From positions 1 to 64,000 of the forward strand of contig NZ_JANZKU010000001.1 of assembly GCF_025642785.1 (NCBI RefSeq): a DNA stretch of 64,000 bases, written 5' to 3'. Of the stretch, positions 20,401-34,531 are shown one piece after another. This DNA is from Pseudomonas sp. RIT-PI-AD. GTDB taxonomy: Bacteria; Pseudomonadota; Gammaproteobacteria; Pseudomonadales; Pseudomonadaceae. The position numbers were made by a program, and so were the translations under genes. Numbering within the stretch: the first letter of the stretch is position 1; each line of letters starts with the position of its first letter. The notes beneath the pieces were generated by a model that was not told the origin of the DNA, ran no database searches, and saw only the letters and a list, made by a program, of their open reading frames with translations.

Positions 20401-20974
20401 GCAATCCGAGCGCAAGCGTTACCTGGACGCGCAGAACGACGACCTGGTGGAGGCGCTGGATACCCTGGAAAACGTCATCCGCAAGATCGACAAGGAAACC
20501 CGCAACCGCTTCAAGGACACCTTCGACCAGATCAATGCCGGTCTGCAGGCGCTTTTCCCGAAAGTCTTCGGCGGCGGCCATGCTTATCTGGAACTCACCG
20601 GCGAAGATTTACTCGATACAGGGGTGGCGATCATGGCGCAGCCGCCGGGCAAGAAGAACAGCACCATCCACCTGCTGTCCGGCGGGGAGAAGGCGCTGAC
20701 CGCCCTGGCCCTGGTGTTCGCCATCTTCCAACTGAACCCGGCTCCGTTCTGCATGCTCGACGAAGTGGACGCGCCCCTCGACGACGCCAACGTCGGCCGC
20801 TATGCGCGACTGGTCAAGGACATGTCGGAAAAGGTGCAGTTCATCTACATCACCCACAACAAGATCGCCATGGAAATGGCCGATCAACTGATGGGGGTGA
20901 CGATGCACGAACCGGGCTGTTCGCGCTTGGTGACGGTGAACGTGGAGGAGGCGGTGGCGCTGGTCGAGGCCTGA
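17486..20974 (+). CDS. smc: chromosome segregation protein SMC
   Basis: A 1162-residue SMC ATPase. The N-terminal head carries Walker A GPNGCGKSN near residue 32. Long coiled-coil arms rich in Glu, Arg, Gln and Leu flank a hinge around 500-620. The C-terminal head carries the ABC signature LSGGEKALTALAL and Walker B CMLDEVDAPLDD. It organises and condenses newly replicated chromosomes, normally with ScpA and ScpB, which are not in this window. The very skewed codon use of the coiled coil makes long spurious ORFs in other frames. The gene is intact. Confidence 0.97.
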   Translation: MRLKSIKLAGFKSFVDPTTVNFPSNMAAVVGPNGCGKSNIIDAVRWVMGESSAKNLRGESMTDVIFNGSNTRKPVTQASIELIFDNAETTLVGEYAGYAEISIRRRVTRDGQNTYFLNGTKCRRRDITDIFLGTGLGPRSYSIIEQGMISKLIEARPEDLRNFIEEAAGISKYKERRRETENRIRRTHENLARLTDLREELERQLERLHRQAQSAEKYQEYKAEERQSKAQLAALRWRELNGLAGQREAVIGDQEVALEALVAEQRNADASIERLRDGHHDLSERFNQVQGRFYSVGGDIARVEQSIQHGQQRLRQLQDDLREAERSRLETESHLGHDRTLLATLGEELEMLAPEQEMSAAAAEEAAVQLEEADGAMQAWQEQWDGFNQRAAEPRRRAEVQQSRIQQLEQSLERLQERERRLGDERMQLAADPEDAAILELAEQLAEGEAQQEQAQLDEHQLGERLEHLRTELHVASQAQQQAQGELQRLNGRIASLEALQQAALDPGKGAGEWLREQGLAARPRLAEALRVEPGWELAVETVLGADLQAVLLDDFAGLELDALVQGELRLASPARDATRRAGSLLDKVESGFDLAPWLGRVRPVESLDQALAGRAALADDDSLVSRDGYWVGRHFLRVRRAGEADSGVLARGQDLERAQAEREQREAALEDLEDNLQRLRDEQRQQEERRERQRRQIQEEARRLGELKARLSAQQAKVEQLNLRRRRLEDESAELDEQRGMEREQLGEARLALQEALDEMAADTERREQLLASRDGLRERLDRIRQDARQHKDHAHQLAVRVGSLRAQHDSTRQALERLQSQFERVNERREQLSLNLEEGEAPLEELRFKLEELLDRRMGVEDELKQARQALEEADRELREAEKRRTQAEQQAQLLRGQLEQQRLEWQTLTVRRKTLQDQLLEDGYDLHGVLATLPAEASEAAWEEELERLATRIQRLGPINLAAIDEYQQQSERKRYLDAQNDDLVEALDTLENVIRKIDKETRNRFKDTFDQINAGLQALFPKVFGGGHAYLELTGEDLLDTGVAIMAQPPGKKNSTIHLLSGGEKALTALALVFAIFQLNPAPFCMLDEVDAPLDDANVGRYARLVKDMSEKVQFIYITHNKIAMEMADQLMGVTMHEPGCSRLVTVNVEEAVALVEA

Positions 20975-21191
20975 GCCGCAGGGGATGTTTCCGGGTGGTC
21001 TCGGGCCATTGGCTATCGCATCCGCTCGACGGCTTGGAGGTTCCGCTGGATGGCCGGCCGTGCTAGCTTAGGGCGCACGTTCGTGACCCGTGGAAAACGC
21101 CAGACAGAACAGGGAGTTGGGCGCCACGTTTAAGGGGAAAGGACAGCCCTTTTTCATTACTACTCTAATTCATCAGGGGACACAGGATTAC

Positions 21192-24486
<3,295 letters not shown>

Positions 24487-24616
24487 TGCCGGTCGCGGCG
24501 CGTTCGTAGGGCATCGGCCATCCGGCCGTGGGCGTTCCGTCGCGGTCCGCCGGGCCTGGCCGCTGGAAGCTGCCCGGCGGCCCGGGTCCCGACGTCGATG
24601 CCGGGACCCGCTCGCC

Positions 24617-26671
24617 TCAGTCCGCGTCGGCGCGCAACGCGGTGCCGAGCAGGAAGGCGTATTCCAGCGCCACGTCGCGCAGGGCCTGGTAACGGCCGCT
24701 CATGCCGCCGTGGCCGGCATCGAAATCCACCTTCAGCAGCACCGGCCGGTCGCCGGTGCCGAGCGCGCGCACCTTGGCCACCCACTTCGCCGCCTCCCAG
24801 TACTGCACGCGGCTGTCGTGATAACCGGCGATGGCGAGGATCGCCGGGTAGGCCTGGGCCTTGACGTTCTCATAGGGCGCGTAGGCCTGGATCCGCGCAT
24901 AGGCCTCCGGTTCGCCGGGATCGCCCCATTCGTCGTACTCGGTGACGGTCAGCGGCAGGTCGGGATTCTGCATGGTGTTGAGCACGTCGACGAAGGGCAC
25001 CTCGGCGATGGCCGCAGCGAACAGCTCGGGGCGCTGGTTGAGCACCGCGCCGATCAACAGGCCGCCGGCGCTGCCGCCGCTGATGGCCAGCCGCTCGGGT
25101 CGGGTGTAGCCCTCGGCCACCAGGTGTTCGGCGCAGGCGATGAAGTCGTCGAAGCTGTTCTGCTTGTGTTCCAGCTTGCCGGCGCGGTACCAGGCCTCGC
25201 CCAGCTCGCCACCGCCGCGCACGTGGGCGATGGCGAAGATGCAACCGCGCTCCAGCAGGCTCAGGCGGGCGTGGGAGAACCAGGGGTCCAGGCAACTGCC
25301 GTAGGCGCCGTAGCCGTACAGGTACAGCGGCGCGGGCGCGCGCGGACGCTCGCCGTCGAGCAGGTCGCGGCGCGCCACCAGGCTGATCGGGATGCGCGCA
25401 CCGTCCGCGGCGCGGGCCCACAGGCGCTGGCTGACGTAGGCGTCGGCATCGAAGGGGCCTTCCACCGGCGTCTGCTTGAGAATCCGCTGCTCGCCGCTGG
25501 CGAGGTCCAGCTGGCGCACCTGCGCCGGCCGGTTCAGCGCCTCGTAGCGCAGGCGGATCGCCGGGCTGTCGAATTCCAGGGTGTCCGACACGTAGAGGCT
25601 ATAGGCGGCGTCGGGCAGTTGCACGCGGTAGGGCGCCAGGCCCTGGGCATGCACTTGCAGCACCGGCAGGCCGCCTTCGCGCAGGCTCAGCACGTAGGCC
25701 ACGGCGTTCATGCTGAAACCGTCCAGCATCACCTGGGGGTCGTGGCCGACCAGCTCGCGCCATTCCGCCCGCGTCGGCGTGGACCCTGACGCCTGGTACA
25801 GGGCGAAGTTGATCCCGCTCTGGTTGCTGCGGATCAGCCAGGCCCATTCGCCCTCCACCCGGCCGTGGTCCACCTCGTACTCGTGGCCTTCCTCGCGGGG
25901 CGCCAGGCAGGTGAAGCGGCCGTCCGGTGCGTCGGCATTCAGCACCCAGGCCTCGGTGGTGGTCTTGCTGCCCAGTTCGAGGATCAGCTGGCGCTCCGAA
26001 CTGGAGCGGAAGCAGTGCAGGAAGAAACGCCCGTCCGGCTCGACGAACACCGTTTCCGCCGAGGTATCGCCGAGGCGATGGCGATACAGCGTGTGCGGCC
26101 GGTGGGTGTCGTCCAGTTCGGCGAAGAACAGCGTGCGATTGTCGTTGGCCCAGGTCAGGCTGCCGTCGCAGTTGTCGAAGGGCAGGGCGGTGAGCTCGCC
26201 GCTGGCCAGGTCCTTGACGAACAGGCGATAGATCTCGTCGCCGCTGCTGTCCAGGCTGTACGCCAGCAGGCGCTGGTCGGGGCTGATGGCCAGGCTGCCG
26301 ACGCTGAGGAAGCCGCCGTCGGCGAGTTGGTTGGGATCGAGGAGCAGTTCCTCCCGGGCGTCGTCCACCTGCAGCGAGCCGTCCGCCGGGCGCGGGCAGC
26401 GGTAGTGCCGCGGGTATTCGTCGCCGGCGGTGGTGCGCTGGTAATAGAGGTAGGCGCCCCAGGGCGAGGGCAGCGACAGGTCGGTCTCGCGGATGCGCCC
26501 CTTGATTTCCTGGAACAGGCGCTCGCGCAGGTCCGCCTGGTCGGCGAGCTGGGCTTCCAGATGGGCGTTTTCCGCTTGCAGGTGGGCGAGCACCTCGGCG
26601 GCGTCGCGGTCCTCCAGCCAGCGATAGGGATCGGAACCGGCTTCGCGGCGGGCAATCGGGGCATTCGGCAT
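24617..26671 (-). CDS. ptrB: oligopeptidase B (protease II)
   Basis: A 684-residue prolyl-oligopeptidase-family serine peptidase, the expected length for PtrB, which cleaves short peptides after basic residues in the cytoplasm. An N-terminal beta-propeller (about 80-400) precedes the alpha/beta-hydrolase domain. The nucleophile serine is in [13 protein letters not shown] and the catalytic histidine in [11 protein letters not shown] near the C-terminus. The start at 26671 gives a protein beginning [20 protein letters not shown]. It is a single gene convergent with ligA. Confidence 0.93.
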   Translation of the reverse strand: MPNAPIARREAGSDPYRWLEDRDAAEVLAHLQAENAHLEAQLADQADLRERLFQEIKGRIRETDLSLPSPWGAYLYYQRTTAGDEYPRHYRCPRPADGSLQVDDAREELLLDPNQLADGGFLSVGSLAISPDQRLLAYSLDSSGDEIYRLFVKDLASGELTALPFDNCDGSLTWANDNRTLFFAELDDTHRPHTLYRHRLGDTSAETVFVEPDGRFFLHCFRSSSERQLILELGSKTTTEAWVLNADAPDGRFTCLAPREEGHEYEVDHGRVEGEWAWLIRSNQSGINFALYQASGSTPTRAEWRELVGHDPQVMLDGFSMNAVAYVLSLREGGLPVLQVHAQGLAPYRVQLPDAAYSLYVSDTLEFDSPAIRLRYEALNRPAQVRQLDLASGEQRILKQTPVEGPFDADAYVSQRLWARAADGARIPISLVARRDLLDGERPRAPAPLYLYGYGAYGSCLDPWFSHARLSLLERGCIFAIAHVRGGGELGEAWYRAGKLEHKQNSFDDFIACAEHLVAEGYTRPERLAISGGSAGGLLIGAVLNQRPELFAAAIAEVPFVDVLNTMQNPDLPLTVTEYDEWGDPGEPEAYARIQAYAPYENVKAQAYPAILAIAGYHDSRVQYWEAAKWVAKVRALGTGDRPVLLKVDFDAGHGGMSGRYQALRDVALEYAFLLGTALRADAD

Positions 26672-26888
26672 GCGGCACTCTCTGCGGCGGGGGCGGACGA
26701 CGGCAGGGGCGCCGGGCCCGCGAAAAGCCGTTATCATAAGCCCCCTTTCATCGGCCCCGCCACGGCGCGGCCCGTTTCCGTCGGTAGCCACGCGGGCTAA
26801 GCGCATTCCGCGGGCGCAAGGAGAGATGTGTGCGGATTGCAGATGAAGCGCGGGCCGCGGGTGCCCTTCCGTTCGCGAGGCGCGTGCG

Positions 26889-27365
26889 ATGAGCGAAAAC
26901 GATTACCTGCTGGCCTGGGCGGTGTACGGCGTGGCCGCGCTCGGCTGCCTGCTGGTGTTCTTCCGCATGACCGGCTGGATCTGGCGCTGGCTGCGCGAGC
27001 CCCTGCGGGTGCTGGTCGCCGTGCTGCTGCTCAGCCCGACCATCGTCGACGCGTCCCGCGACCTCTACGCCCCGGCCGTGGCCATCACCGCCCTGGACCT
27101 GGCCTTCAAGGTCGGCACCAACGTCTGGAAAGCCGTATCCGACCTTGCCCTCTACGGGGCCATCGCCTTCGCCCTCTACCTGCTGTTCGCCCTGATCCGC
27201 TGGCCGATCGAGCGCAGCCTGCGCCAGCGCCGCGCCGAGCAGCCGGCCCCGGTCGAAGAGGACGAGCCGACCCTGCGCGAGGTGCTGGAGCGGGAGGCTG
27301 CGGAAACCGATACGCGGATCGACCGCAACGGCGACCGTCGCCTGCGGATCGAGCCGCGCCTGTAA
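26889..27365 (+). CDS. small inner-membrane protein of unknown function
   Basis: A 158-residue protein with about four hydrophobic segments (around residues 8-25, 38-50, 60-75 and 92-110) and a charged C-terminal tail rich in Glu and Arg. I do not recognise the family. It precedes the yafJ-like amidotransferase gene by 143 bases on the same strand. It may be a conserved pseudomonad membrane protein; no catalytic motif is visible. Confidence 0.7.
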   Translation: MSENDYLLAWAVYGVAALGCLLVFFRMTGWIWRWLREPLRVLVAVLLLSPTIVDASRDLYAPAVAITALDLAFKVGTNVWKAVSDLALYGAIAFALYLLFALIRWPIERSLRQRRAEQPAPVEEDEPTLREVLEREAAETDTRIDRNGDRRLRIEPRL

Positions 27366-27508
27366 CGCCGCGCTTGCCGGACGCGGCGCATGCGTCCAGC
27401 ATGGGCGAGTCCCGCCGTTGACGTCCGGTCCGCGTCCGGACACCGCCGGCGCCTGGATACCCGAACCCCGATCCCATGGTCCGCACACCTTCTCGATGCG
27501 AGAGCCCT

Positions 27509-28282
27509 ATGTGTGAATTGCTTGGCATGAGCGCCAATGTCCCCACCGACATCCTGTTCAGCTTCACCGGGCTGATGCAGCGGGGCGGCGGCACCGGTCC
27601 TCATCGCGACGGCTGGGGCATCGCCTTCTACGAGGGGCGCGGCCTGCGGCTGTTCCAGGACCCCGCGGCGAGCATCGATTCGGAAGTCGCCAAGCTGGTG
27701 CAGCGCTACCCGATCAAGAGCGAGACGGTGATCGGCCACATCCGCCAGGCCAACGTCGGCCAGGTGAGCCTGGCCAACACCCATCCCTTCGTCCGCGAGC
27801 TTTGGGGCCGCAATTGGTGTTTCGCCCACAACGGCCAGTTGGCCGACTTCGCCCCGCCGCCGGTGTTCTACCGCCCGGTGGGCGATACCGACAGCGAGAC
27901 GGCGTTCTGCGACCTGCTCAACCGGGTGCGCAGCGCCTTCCCCGAGCCGGTGCCGGCGGAGGTGCTGCTGCCGGTGCTGGTGGCCGCCTGCGCCGAATAC
28001 CGCAGCAAGGGCGTGTTCAATTGCCTGCTGAGCAACGGTGACTGGCTGTTCACCTTCTGCTCGACCAAACTGGCGCAGATCACCCGGCGCGCGCCCTTCG
28101 GCCCGGCACAACTCAAGGACACCGAGCTCACCGTGGATTTCCAGGCGGAAACCACGCCGAACGACGTGGTGACGGTGCTGGCCACCGAGCCCCTGACCGC
28201 CAACGAGACCTGGCAACTGCATCGCCCCGGCGAGTGGACGCTGTGGCGGCGTGGCGAAAGGGTCGCCTACGGCCGCGTCTAG
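27509..28282 (+). CDS. class II glutamine amidotransferase (YafJ-like)
   Basis: A 257-residue Ntn-hydrolase protein with Cys2 as the N-terminal nucleophile (MCELLGMSANVPTDI). Blocks GPHRDGWGIAFYEGRG and FAHNGQLADF match the glutaminase domain of class II amidotransferases. It is a stand-alone glutaminase domain like E. coli YafJ, with no attached synthase domain. The true substrate of these proteins is not established. The start at 27509 is fixed by the need to place the cysteine at position 2. Confidence 0.9.
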   Translation: MCELLGMSANVPTDILFSFTGLMQRGGGTGPHRDGWGIAFYEGRGLRLFQDPAASIDSEVAKLVQRYPIKSETVIGHIRQANVGQVSLANTHPFVRELWGRNWCFAHNGQLADFAPPPVFYRPVGDTDSETAFCDLLNRVRSAFPEPVPAEVLLPVLVAACAEYRSKGVFNCLLSNGDWLFTFCSTKLAQITRRAPFGPAQLKDTELTVDFQAETTPNDVVTVLATEPLTANETWQLHRPGEWTLWRRGERVAYGRV

Positions 28283-28350
28283 ACGAGGCGCCGGCGGCCC
28301 CTCGCCGGCATCGAGGTAGCGAGACCCATCGAAGCGAAGGAAGGACATCC

Positions 28351-28872
28351 ATGCTGCGGAGTTATCTACGACTGGTGCTGTTCACCCTGGGCCTGCTGGT
28401 CGGCGTGCAGGTGCCGGGTTTCATCGCGGATTACGTCAAGCGCGTGGACGCCCACCGCCTGGAGTCCCAGCGTGGCCTGGAAGGCTTCCAGGAGACCGCG
28501 CGGCGCTTCTTCGACGGCGACATGAACGCCCTGGTCGCCCATTACCGCGACAGTGCCGACCCGGTGATGCGCAGCGATGCCCAGAGCGTCGCCGGCCTGT
28601 ACGAACGCGCCGCGTTGCTCGATCGCGAATGGCTGGCCATGCAGGGGCCCTGGTACCGGCAGGTCTGGCACCTGGCGACCGACGCCGACCAGGGGTTGCT
28701 CGAGGAAACCCGCGCCGCCTACAGCTACCAGGTGCTGCTCGCGCCTCAGGCCATCGCCTGGGGACTGGGATGCGCGCTGGTGTTCGCCGCGTTGGTGGAA
28801 AGCCTGCTGATCACGGCCGGCACCCTGGTGACCGGCGGCCGGCGACGGCCATCGCCGCGACAGTGGCGCTGA
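28351..28872 (+). CDS. DUF2937-like membrane protein
   Basis: A 173-residue protein with an N-terminal hydrophobic helix (residues 4-25), a soluble middle part with GFIADYVKRVDAH and QGLEGF segments, and a C-terminal hydrophobic helix (about 132-155). It resembles the DUF2937 family of unknown function, from memory. It starts 68 bases after the amidotransferase stop with AAGGAAGGA before the ATG, so the two may be co-transcribed. Confidence 0.75.
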   Translation: MLRSYLRLVLFTLGLLVGVQVPGFIADYVKRVDAHRLESQRGLEGFQETARRFFDGDMNALVAHYRDSADPVMRSDAQSVAGLYERAALLDREWLAMQGPWYRQVWHLATDADQGLLEETRAAYSYQVLLAPQAIAWGLGCALVFAALVESLLITAGTLVTGGRRRPSPRQWR

Positions 28873-28929
28873 AGGGCGGGCGCGCCGGCCAGGACGAGGC
28901 TGCCGCGACGTCCGGGTGCCGTCATGGAG

Positions 28930-28957
28930 AGGGGCCTCGCGGCCCCTTCTTTCATTT
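28930..28957 (+). terminator. rho-independent terminator after the DUF2937-like gene
   Basis: AGGGGCC and GGCCCCT pair around TCGC, followed by TCTTTCATTT. It lies between convergent genes and overlaps the stop of the VWA gene on the other strand. Confidence 0.75.
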
Positions 28958-30130
28958 GGCGAGGAAGCGCATGCCTTCTTCCAGGCCGCGCAGGGTCAGG
29001 GGATACATGCGGTCTTCCAGCAACTCGCGGACGATGCCGGTGGAGGCGGTGTAGTTCCAGGTGTCCTTCGGGTAGGGATTGATCCAGATGAGCTTCTTGT
29101 ACTTCTCCATGAAGCGCTTCATCCAGACGTAGCCCGGCTCTTCGTTCCAGTGCTCGACGCTGCCGCCGGCCTGGGTGATCTCGTAGGGCGCCATGGCCGC
29201 GTCGCCGACGAACACCACCTTGTAGTCGGCGCCGTACTTGTGCAGCAGGTCGAGCGTGGCGGTGCGCTCGCTGGTGCGGCGCAGGTTGTTCTTCCACACC
29301 GACTCATAGACGAAGTTGTGGAAGTAGAAGTACTCCAGGTGCTTGAACTCGGTCTTGCAGGCCGAGAAGAGCTCCTCGCAGACCTTCACGTGGGCATCCA
29401 TGGAACCGCCGATATCCAGCAACAGCAGGAGCTTCACCGTGTTGCGCCGTTCCGGGCGCATCTGGATGTTCAACAACCCGGCATCCCGCGCGGTGTGGTC
29501 GATGGTGCCGTCGATGTCCAGTTCTTCCGCCGCGCCCTCGCGGGCGAACTTGCGCAGGCGGCGCAGGGCGATCTTGATGTTGCGCGTGCCCAACTCGACC
29601 TGGTCGTCGAGGTTGCGGTACTCGCGTTGGTCCCAGACCTTCACCGCCTTGCCCTGGCGCTTGCCGGCATCGCCGACGCGGATGCCTTCCGGGTTGAAGC
29701 CGCCGGAGCCGAACGGGCTGGTGCCGCCGGTGCCGATCCACTTGTTGCCGCCGGCGTGGCGTTCCTTCTGTTCCTCCAGGCGTTTCTTGAACGCCTCGAT
29801 GAGCGTGTCCAGGCCGCCCAGGCTCTGGATCTGCGCGCGCTCCTCGTCGGTCAGCAGGCGCTCGAATTCCTTGCGCAGCCACTCCTCGGGAATCAGCGCC
29901 TCGATGTGCTGGTCGAGGTTCTGCAAGCCGTTGAAGTAGGCGCCGAAGGCCCGGTCGAATTTGTCGAAATGGCGCTCGTCCTTGACCAGCAGGGTGCGGG
30001 CGAGGAAGTAGAAGTCGTCCATGTCGGCGAAGGCCAGGTTGTGCTTCAGCGCATCGATCAGGTCGAGCAGTTCGCGGATCGAGACCGGGACCTTGGCGGC
30101 GCGCATTTCGTTGAACAGGTTGAGCAGCAT
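28952..30130 (-). CDS. VWA-domain protein (CoxE-like), MoxR partner
   Basis: A 392-residue cytoplasmic protein. A helical N-terminal half precedes a C-terminal von Willebrand A-type domain with the metal-site motif LLLDIGGSMDAHVK (DxGGS in place of the usual DxSxS). The start at 30130 has a strong GAGGAGG ribosome site. Such proteins are the usual partners of MoxR AAA+ ATPases in chaperone or metal-insertion complexes; the moxR gene lies just upstream in the same operon. The client protein is unknown. Confidence 0.87.
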   Translation of the reverse strand: MLLNLFNEMRAAKVPVSIRELLDLIDALKHNLAFADMDDFYFLARTLLVKDERHFDKFDRAFGAYFNGLQNLDQHIEALIPEEWLRKEFERLLTDEERAQIQSLGGLDTLIEAFKKRLEEQKERHAGGNKWIGTGGTSPFGSGGFNPEGIRVGDAGKRQGKAVKVWDQREYRNLDDQVELGTRNIKIALRRLRKFAREGAAEELDIDGTIDHTARDAGLLNIQMRPERRNTVKLLLLLDIGGSMDAHVKVCEELFSACKTEFKHLEYFYFHNFVYESVWKNNLRRTSERTATLDLLHKYGADYKVVFVGDAAMAPYEITQAGGSVEHWNEEPGYVWMKRFMEKYKKLIWINPYPKDTWNYTASTGIVRELLEDRMYPLTLRGLEEGMRFLAK

Positions 30131-30158
30131 CGCCGCCTCCTCGTGACGCGTGGACGAC

Positions 30159-30548
30159 TCAGCCGTTGGGATCCTGCGGCAGGCCATCGCGGATGGCGAA
30201 CCAATCGGCCTTGGAGTCGACGAAGATGTGGGTCTGGGGGATGGGGCCCAGTGGCGAATCGAGGGTGCCGAGGGCGATGCAGGTGGAGTCGCTGTCGACC
30301 TCCATCCATTGCAGGGTCGCGCCGCACTGGTCGCAGAAGGTCCGGGCCACGCCGGGCGACGAGTTAAAGGTCCGTACCCGCTCGGCGCCGCGGGTGAAGC
30401 GCAACGCCGTCTTGGGCACCGACGCATAGGTGGCGAACGCCGCGCCATGGGCCTTGCGGCATTGGCTGCAATGACAGTGCGTGGCCGAGGCGAGCGGCGC
30501 GCCCAGGGTGTAGGCGACCGCACCGCACAGGCAGCTACCCGTGAGCAT
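30159..30548 (-). CDS. GFA/CENP-V-type zinc-binding protein
   Basis: A 129-residue protein of the glutathione-dependent formaldehyde-activating (GFA) family. Zinc cysteines are visible in SCLCG, CHCSQCRKAHG and FCDQCGATL. The GGAGG ribosome site precedes the ATG at 30548. It lies between the moxR and VWA genes with gaps of 14 and 28 bases, so all three form one operon. Members of this family are often annotated as formaldehyde-activating without proof; no substrate can be named. Confidence 0.85.
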   Translation of the reverse strand: MLTGSCLCGAVAYTLGAPLASATHCHCSQCRKAHGAAFATYASVPKTALRFTRGAERVRTFNSSPGVARTFCDQCGATLQWMEVDSDSTCIALGTLDSPLGPIPQTHIFVDSKADWFAIRDGLPQDPNG

Positions 30549-30562
30549 TTCGACCTCCGGGT

Positions 30563-31408
<846 letters not shown>

Positions 31409-31630
31409 CGGAAAATCCTCGAACGGGGACGACGGGTGACGTCAGCGATTCGCTAGGGAAAACCGGACTATAGCGTGCCTGCGAGGCGACTGTGAACGTA
31501 GACGGGCCATTCAGTCACTGAATGGCGGGTCACGCGGGCACGGGTCCGGTTTCTGGTTTTTTTGACAAGCACGCTTTACATACAATGGCCGAAAAGTTAA
31601 GTTTGCTTGACACTCATCAGGAGCCCACCC

Positions 31631-32029
31631 ATGTCTTATGCCACCCTCGTCCGTCGCCGCTACGTCATCACCTGCACGTCGCTGATGCTGCTCTACGCCC
31701 TGCTGGTGGTGTTCATCAGCTGGGGCCTCGACCTGGAGCGGCTGAGTCCCGGCCTGCGCCTGTTGGCGGCGGTCTCGCCGGCGCTGCCGCTGGCCGGCAC
31801 CTTCATTGCCTTCGATCGCTACCTGCGCCAGGAGCCGGACGAGTTTATGGGCCTGCTGATGGCCCGTGCCGCCGCCGTGGCCGCCGGGGTCCTGCTCTGT
31901 CTGCTGAGTGCCTGGGGTTTCCTCGAACAGTACGCCGGCCTGCCGCGCTTTCCGCTGCTGATGACCTTCGCGCTGTTCTGGGCGCTGTATGCGCCGAGCC
32001 TGTTCTACGTCAAACGCAGCTATCGCTGA
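31631..32029 (+). CDS. small integral membrane protein paired with an XRE regulator
   Basis: A 132-residue protein with four predicted membrane helices (around 13-33, 43-60, 78-98 and 106-124) and few polar residues. An AGGAG ribosome site lies before the ATG at 31631. The next gene, ten bases on, encodes a 73-residue helix-turn-helix protein, a common pairing of a membrane protein with its own regulator. I do not recognise a function. Confidence 0.75.
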   Translation: MSYATLVRRRYVITCTSLMLLYALLVVFISWGLDLERLSPGLRLLAAVSPALPLAGTFIAFDRYLRQEPDEFMGLLMARAAAVAAGVLLCLLSAWGFLEQYAGLPRFPLLMTFALFWALYAPSLFYVKRSYR

Positions 32030-32039
32030 GGCGCCGCGC

Positions 32040-32261
32040 ATGGACAATCGTCTGCGCGCCTTGCGCGCCGAACGTGGCTGGAGCCAGTCGGAGCTGGCCC
32101 AGCGCCTGGAGGTGTCGCGGCAGAGCGTGAACGCCATCGAAACCGGCAAGTACGACCCGAGCCTGCCGCTGGCCTTCCGGATCGCCCGGCTGTTCGAACT
32201 GCCGATCGAGGCGATCTTCAGCGAGGCGGCGCCCTCGCCGGAGCCCGGGGCGCCGGATTAG
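32040..32261 (+). CDS. small XRE-family transcriptional regulator
   Basis: A 73-residue protein that is almost entirely one helix-turn-helix ([20 protein letters not shown], then [19 protein letters not shown]). It belongs to the small regulator type (YozG/YgzD-like) with a C-terminal block ending LPIEAIFSE. It starts ten bases after the membrane protein gene and likely controls that two-gene unit. Confidence 0.9.
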   Translation: MDNRLRALRAERGWSQSELAQRLEVSRQSVNAIETGKYDPSLPLAFRIARLFELPIEAIFSEAAPSPEPGAPD

Positions 32262-32314
32262 GCGCCGGCCGGGCGAGGGGCTCCGGCGGATCGGTGAGGG
32301 CGCGTCGCCTGCGA

Positions 32315-33385
32315 TCACTCTTCCGGCGGCGCATTCTCGAAGCGGGTGTTGAAGGCCTGGACGAAGGCGTTGCGCAGGATGTTGAAGAACGCCTGCAAGC
32401 CACTGATGTCCTGCTGGTGCACGTTGCCACTGAGGTCGATGCGGGTGGCGAACTGGTTCTTGCGCTGGTTCTTCAACGCGGTCTCGCCGCCGCCCACCAG
32501 GGCTTCCCAGATCGAACGGAAGAAGCCCTTGTCCTTGTTCTCCACATCCTGCTGCCAATTGAAGATGTCCACGTCGCGCAGCAGCGGCTTGATGTAACCG
32601 CTGAGTTTGCCGTCGTCGGCGGTGGCTTCGATCACCACGTCGCCGTGCCCGGCGTTGAAGTCGAACTTGCCGTAGGCGCTGGCGAAGTCGTTGAGCCGCT
32701 TGAGTTCGATGCCGGTGGCGCGCAGGCGGAACTCGAAGTCCTCGAAATCGCTCAGCGGCTCGAAGCTGGCCTTGGTCTCCAGCGGCGCGTGGCCGAGCAG
32801 CAGGGCCTTGCCCTCGAACCGCGCCACCCGTTCGCCTTTTTCCCCGGCCACGTTGGTCAGGTTGAACAGGCTGGCGTTGATCTCGCTGGCGTCGAGGTGC
32901 ACCGGCGGCTTGGAGCCGAAGTTGTGGAAGGCGATGCGACCATCCACCACACGCACTTCGTTGAGGGTGATCGGCAGGAGTTTTTCCAACTGTTCGCGCC
33001 AGTCGGTACCGGTACCGGTCTGCGAGGTTTCCTTGGCGCCGCCATCGACGAAGTTCAGCTCCGGCCGATAGAAGTCCACCTCGGCGACGATGCCGTGGTC
33101 GTACCACAGCGCGTGCCAGCTCACCGACAGGTCGATGACCGGCGCCTTCAGCAGCGGCACCGGCACCTTGCCGTCGTCCTTGACGATGTTCAGGCCGTTG
33201 ATCTTGTAGGCGCCGCGCCACCAGGCCAGGTCGACGTCCTCTATATGGCCGCGGTACTCGCCCATGTCGGCGAGCTTGCCGTTGAGGTAGTCGCGGATCA
33301 GCCCGGGCAGGGCCAGATGCAGCACCAGCAGCAGTGCCGCCAGGGCCAGCAGGATCAACAGGGAAATGCTGTAACGTCTTTTCAT
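32315..33385 (-). CDS. DUF748-like AsmA-type envelope protein
   Basis: A 356-residue protein with an N-terminal membrane anchor ([20 protein letters not shown]) followed by a beta-rich periplasmic part. The [20 protein letters not shown] block is typical of the DUF748 family, distant relatives of AsmA that are thought to act at the cell envelope. The start at 33385 places the anchor at the N-terminus. It stands alone, divergent from cysK. Confidence 0.8.
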   Translation of the reverse strand: MKRRYSISLLILLALAALLLVLHLALPGLIRDYLNGKLADMGEYRGHIEDVDLAWWRGAYKINGLNIVKDDGKVPVPLLKAPVIDLSVSWHALWYDHGIVAEVDFYRPELNFVDGGAKETSQTGTGTDWREQLEKLLPITLNEVRVVDGRIAFHNFGSKPPVHLDASEINASLFNLTNVAGEKGERVARFEGKALLLGHAPLETKASFEPLSDFEDFEFRLRATGIELKRLNDFASAYGKFDFNAGHGDVVIEATADDGKLSGYIKPLLRDVDIFNWQQDVENKDKGFFRSIWEALVGGGETALKNQRKNQFATRIDLSGNVHQQDISGLQAFFNILRNAFVQAFNTRFENAPPEE

Positions 33386-33556
33386 CGCAAGGATCCGTCT
33401 GTCGCATGTCGACCCGCCGCCGGGCCGCCTCGTTCGGTGGACAGTGCCAGGGCCGTTCCGGTTCTGTCCGCCGGTGGCTGGACGGGTACGATGGCGCGGC
33501 ATAGGCTGACGGCCTCGCGGTACAGACTTCCATGTAAAGAAAAAGGACCCGCCTCC

Positions 33557-34531
33557 ATGAGCCGCATCTATGCAGACAATGCGCAGGCCATCGGCAACAC
33601 GCCGCTGGTGATGATCAACCGCCTGGGGCCCAAGGGCGTCACCATCCTGGCGAAGATCGAAGGCCGCAACCCGGCCTACTCGGTGAAGTGCCGGATCGGC
33701 GCCAGCATGGTCTGGGACGCCGAGTCCAGCGGCCGCCTGAAACCCGGCATGACCCTGGTCGAACCCACCTCCGGCAACACCGGTATCGGCCTGGCCTTCG
33801 TCGCCGCCGCCCGCGGCTACCGGCTGATCCTCACCATGCCGGCCTCAATGAGCCTGGAGCGGCGCAAGGTGCTCAAGGCGCTGGGCGCTGAGCTGGTGCT
33901 GACCGAGCCGGCCAAGGGCATGAAGGGTGCCATCGACAAGGCCGCCGAGATCGCCGCCGGCAACCCCGGGGAATACCTGCTGTTGCAACAGTTCGAGAAC
34001 CCGGCCAACCCGGCGATCCACGAGAAGACCACCGGCCCGGAGATCTGGAACGACACCGACGGCGCGGTGGACGTGCTGGTCTCGGGCGTCGGCACCGGCG
34101 GCACCATCAGCGGCGTCTCCCGCTACATCAAGCGCACCCAGGGCAAGCCGATCCTCTCCGTCGCGGTGGAGCCGCTGGGCTCGCCGGTGATCACCCAGGC
34201 CTTGGCCGGCGAGGAAATCAAGCCCAGCCCGCACAAGATCCAGGGCATCGGCGCGGGTTTCGTACCGAAGAACCTCGACCTGTCGATGGTCGACCGCGTC
34301 GAACGGGTCTCCGACGAAGAGGCCAAGGACATGGCCCTGCGCCTGATGCGCGAGGAGGGCATCCTCTGCGGCATTTCCTGCGGCGCGGCCATGGCGGCGG
34401 CGGTGCGCCTCGCCGAGCAGCCGGACATGCAGGGTAAGACCCTGGTGGTGATCCTCCCCGATGCCGGCGAGCGCTACCTGTCCACCATGCTGTTCGACGG
34501 CCTGTTCAGCGAGCAGGAACAGCAGCAGTGA
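33557..34531 (+). CDS. cysK: cysteine synthase A (O-acetylserine sulfhydrylase)
   Basis: A 324-residue PLP enzyme that makes cysteine from O-acetylserine and sulfide. The PLP lysine is Lys44 in [10 protein letters not shown]; the substrate loop PTSGNTGIG and the phosphate loop [10 protein letters not shown] are intact. It is closer to CysK than CysM by the N-terminus [15 protein letters not shown]. The AAAAGGA ribosome site precedes the ATG at 33557. A Sel1-repeat gene overlaps its stop. Confidence 0.95.
   Translation: MSRIYADNAQAIGNTPLVMINRLGPKGVTILAKIEGRNPAYSVKCRIGASMVWDAESSGRLKPGMTLVEPTSGNTGIGLAFVAAARGYRLILTMPASMSLERRKVLKALGAELVLTEPAKGMKGAIDKAAEIAAGNPGEYLLLQQFENPANPAIHEKTTGPEIWNDTDGAVDVLVSGVGTGGTISGVSRYIKRTQGKPILSVAVEPLGSPVITQALAGEEIKPSPHKIQGIGAGFVPKNLDLSMVDRVERVSDEEAKDMALRLMREEGILCGISCGAAMAAAVRLAEQPDMQGKTLVVILPDAGERYLSTMLFDGLFSEQEQQQ

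Noticed and set aside
31561-31620. TTGACA-based promoter before the small membrane protein gene
   Set aside because: Two TTGACA copies exist, but neither has a good -10 element at 16-18 bases, so no promoter was called.
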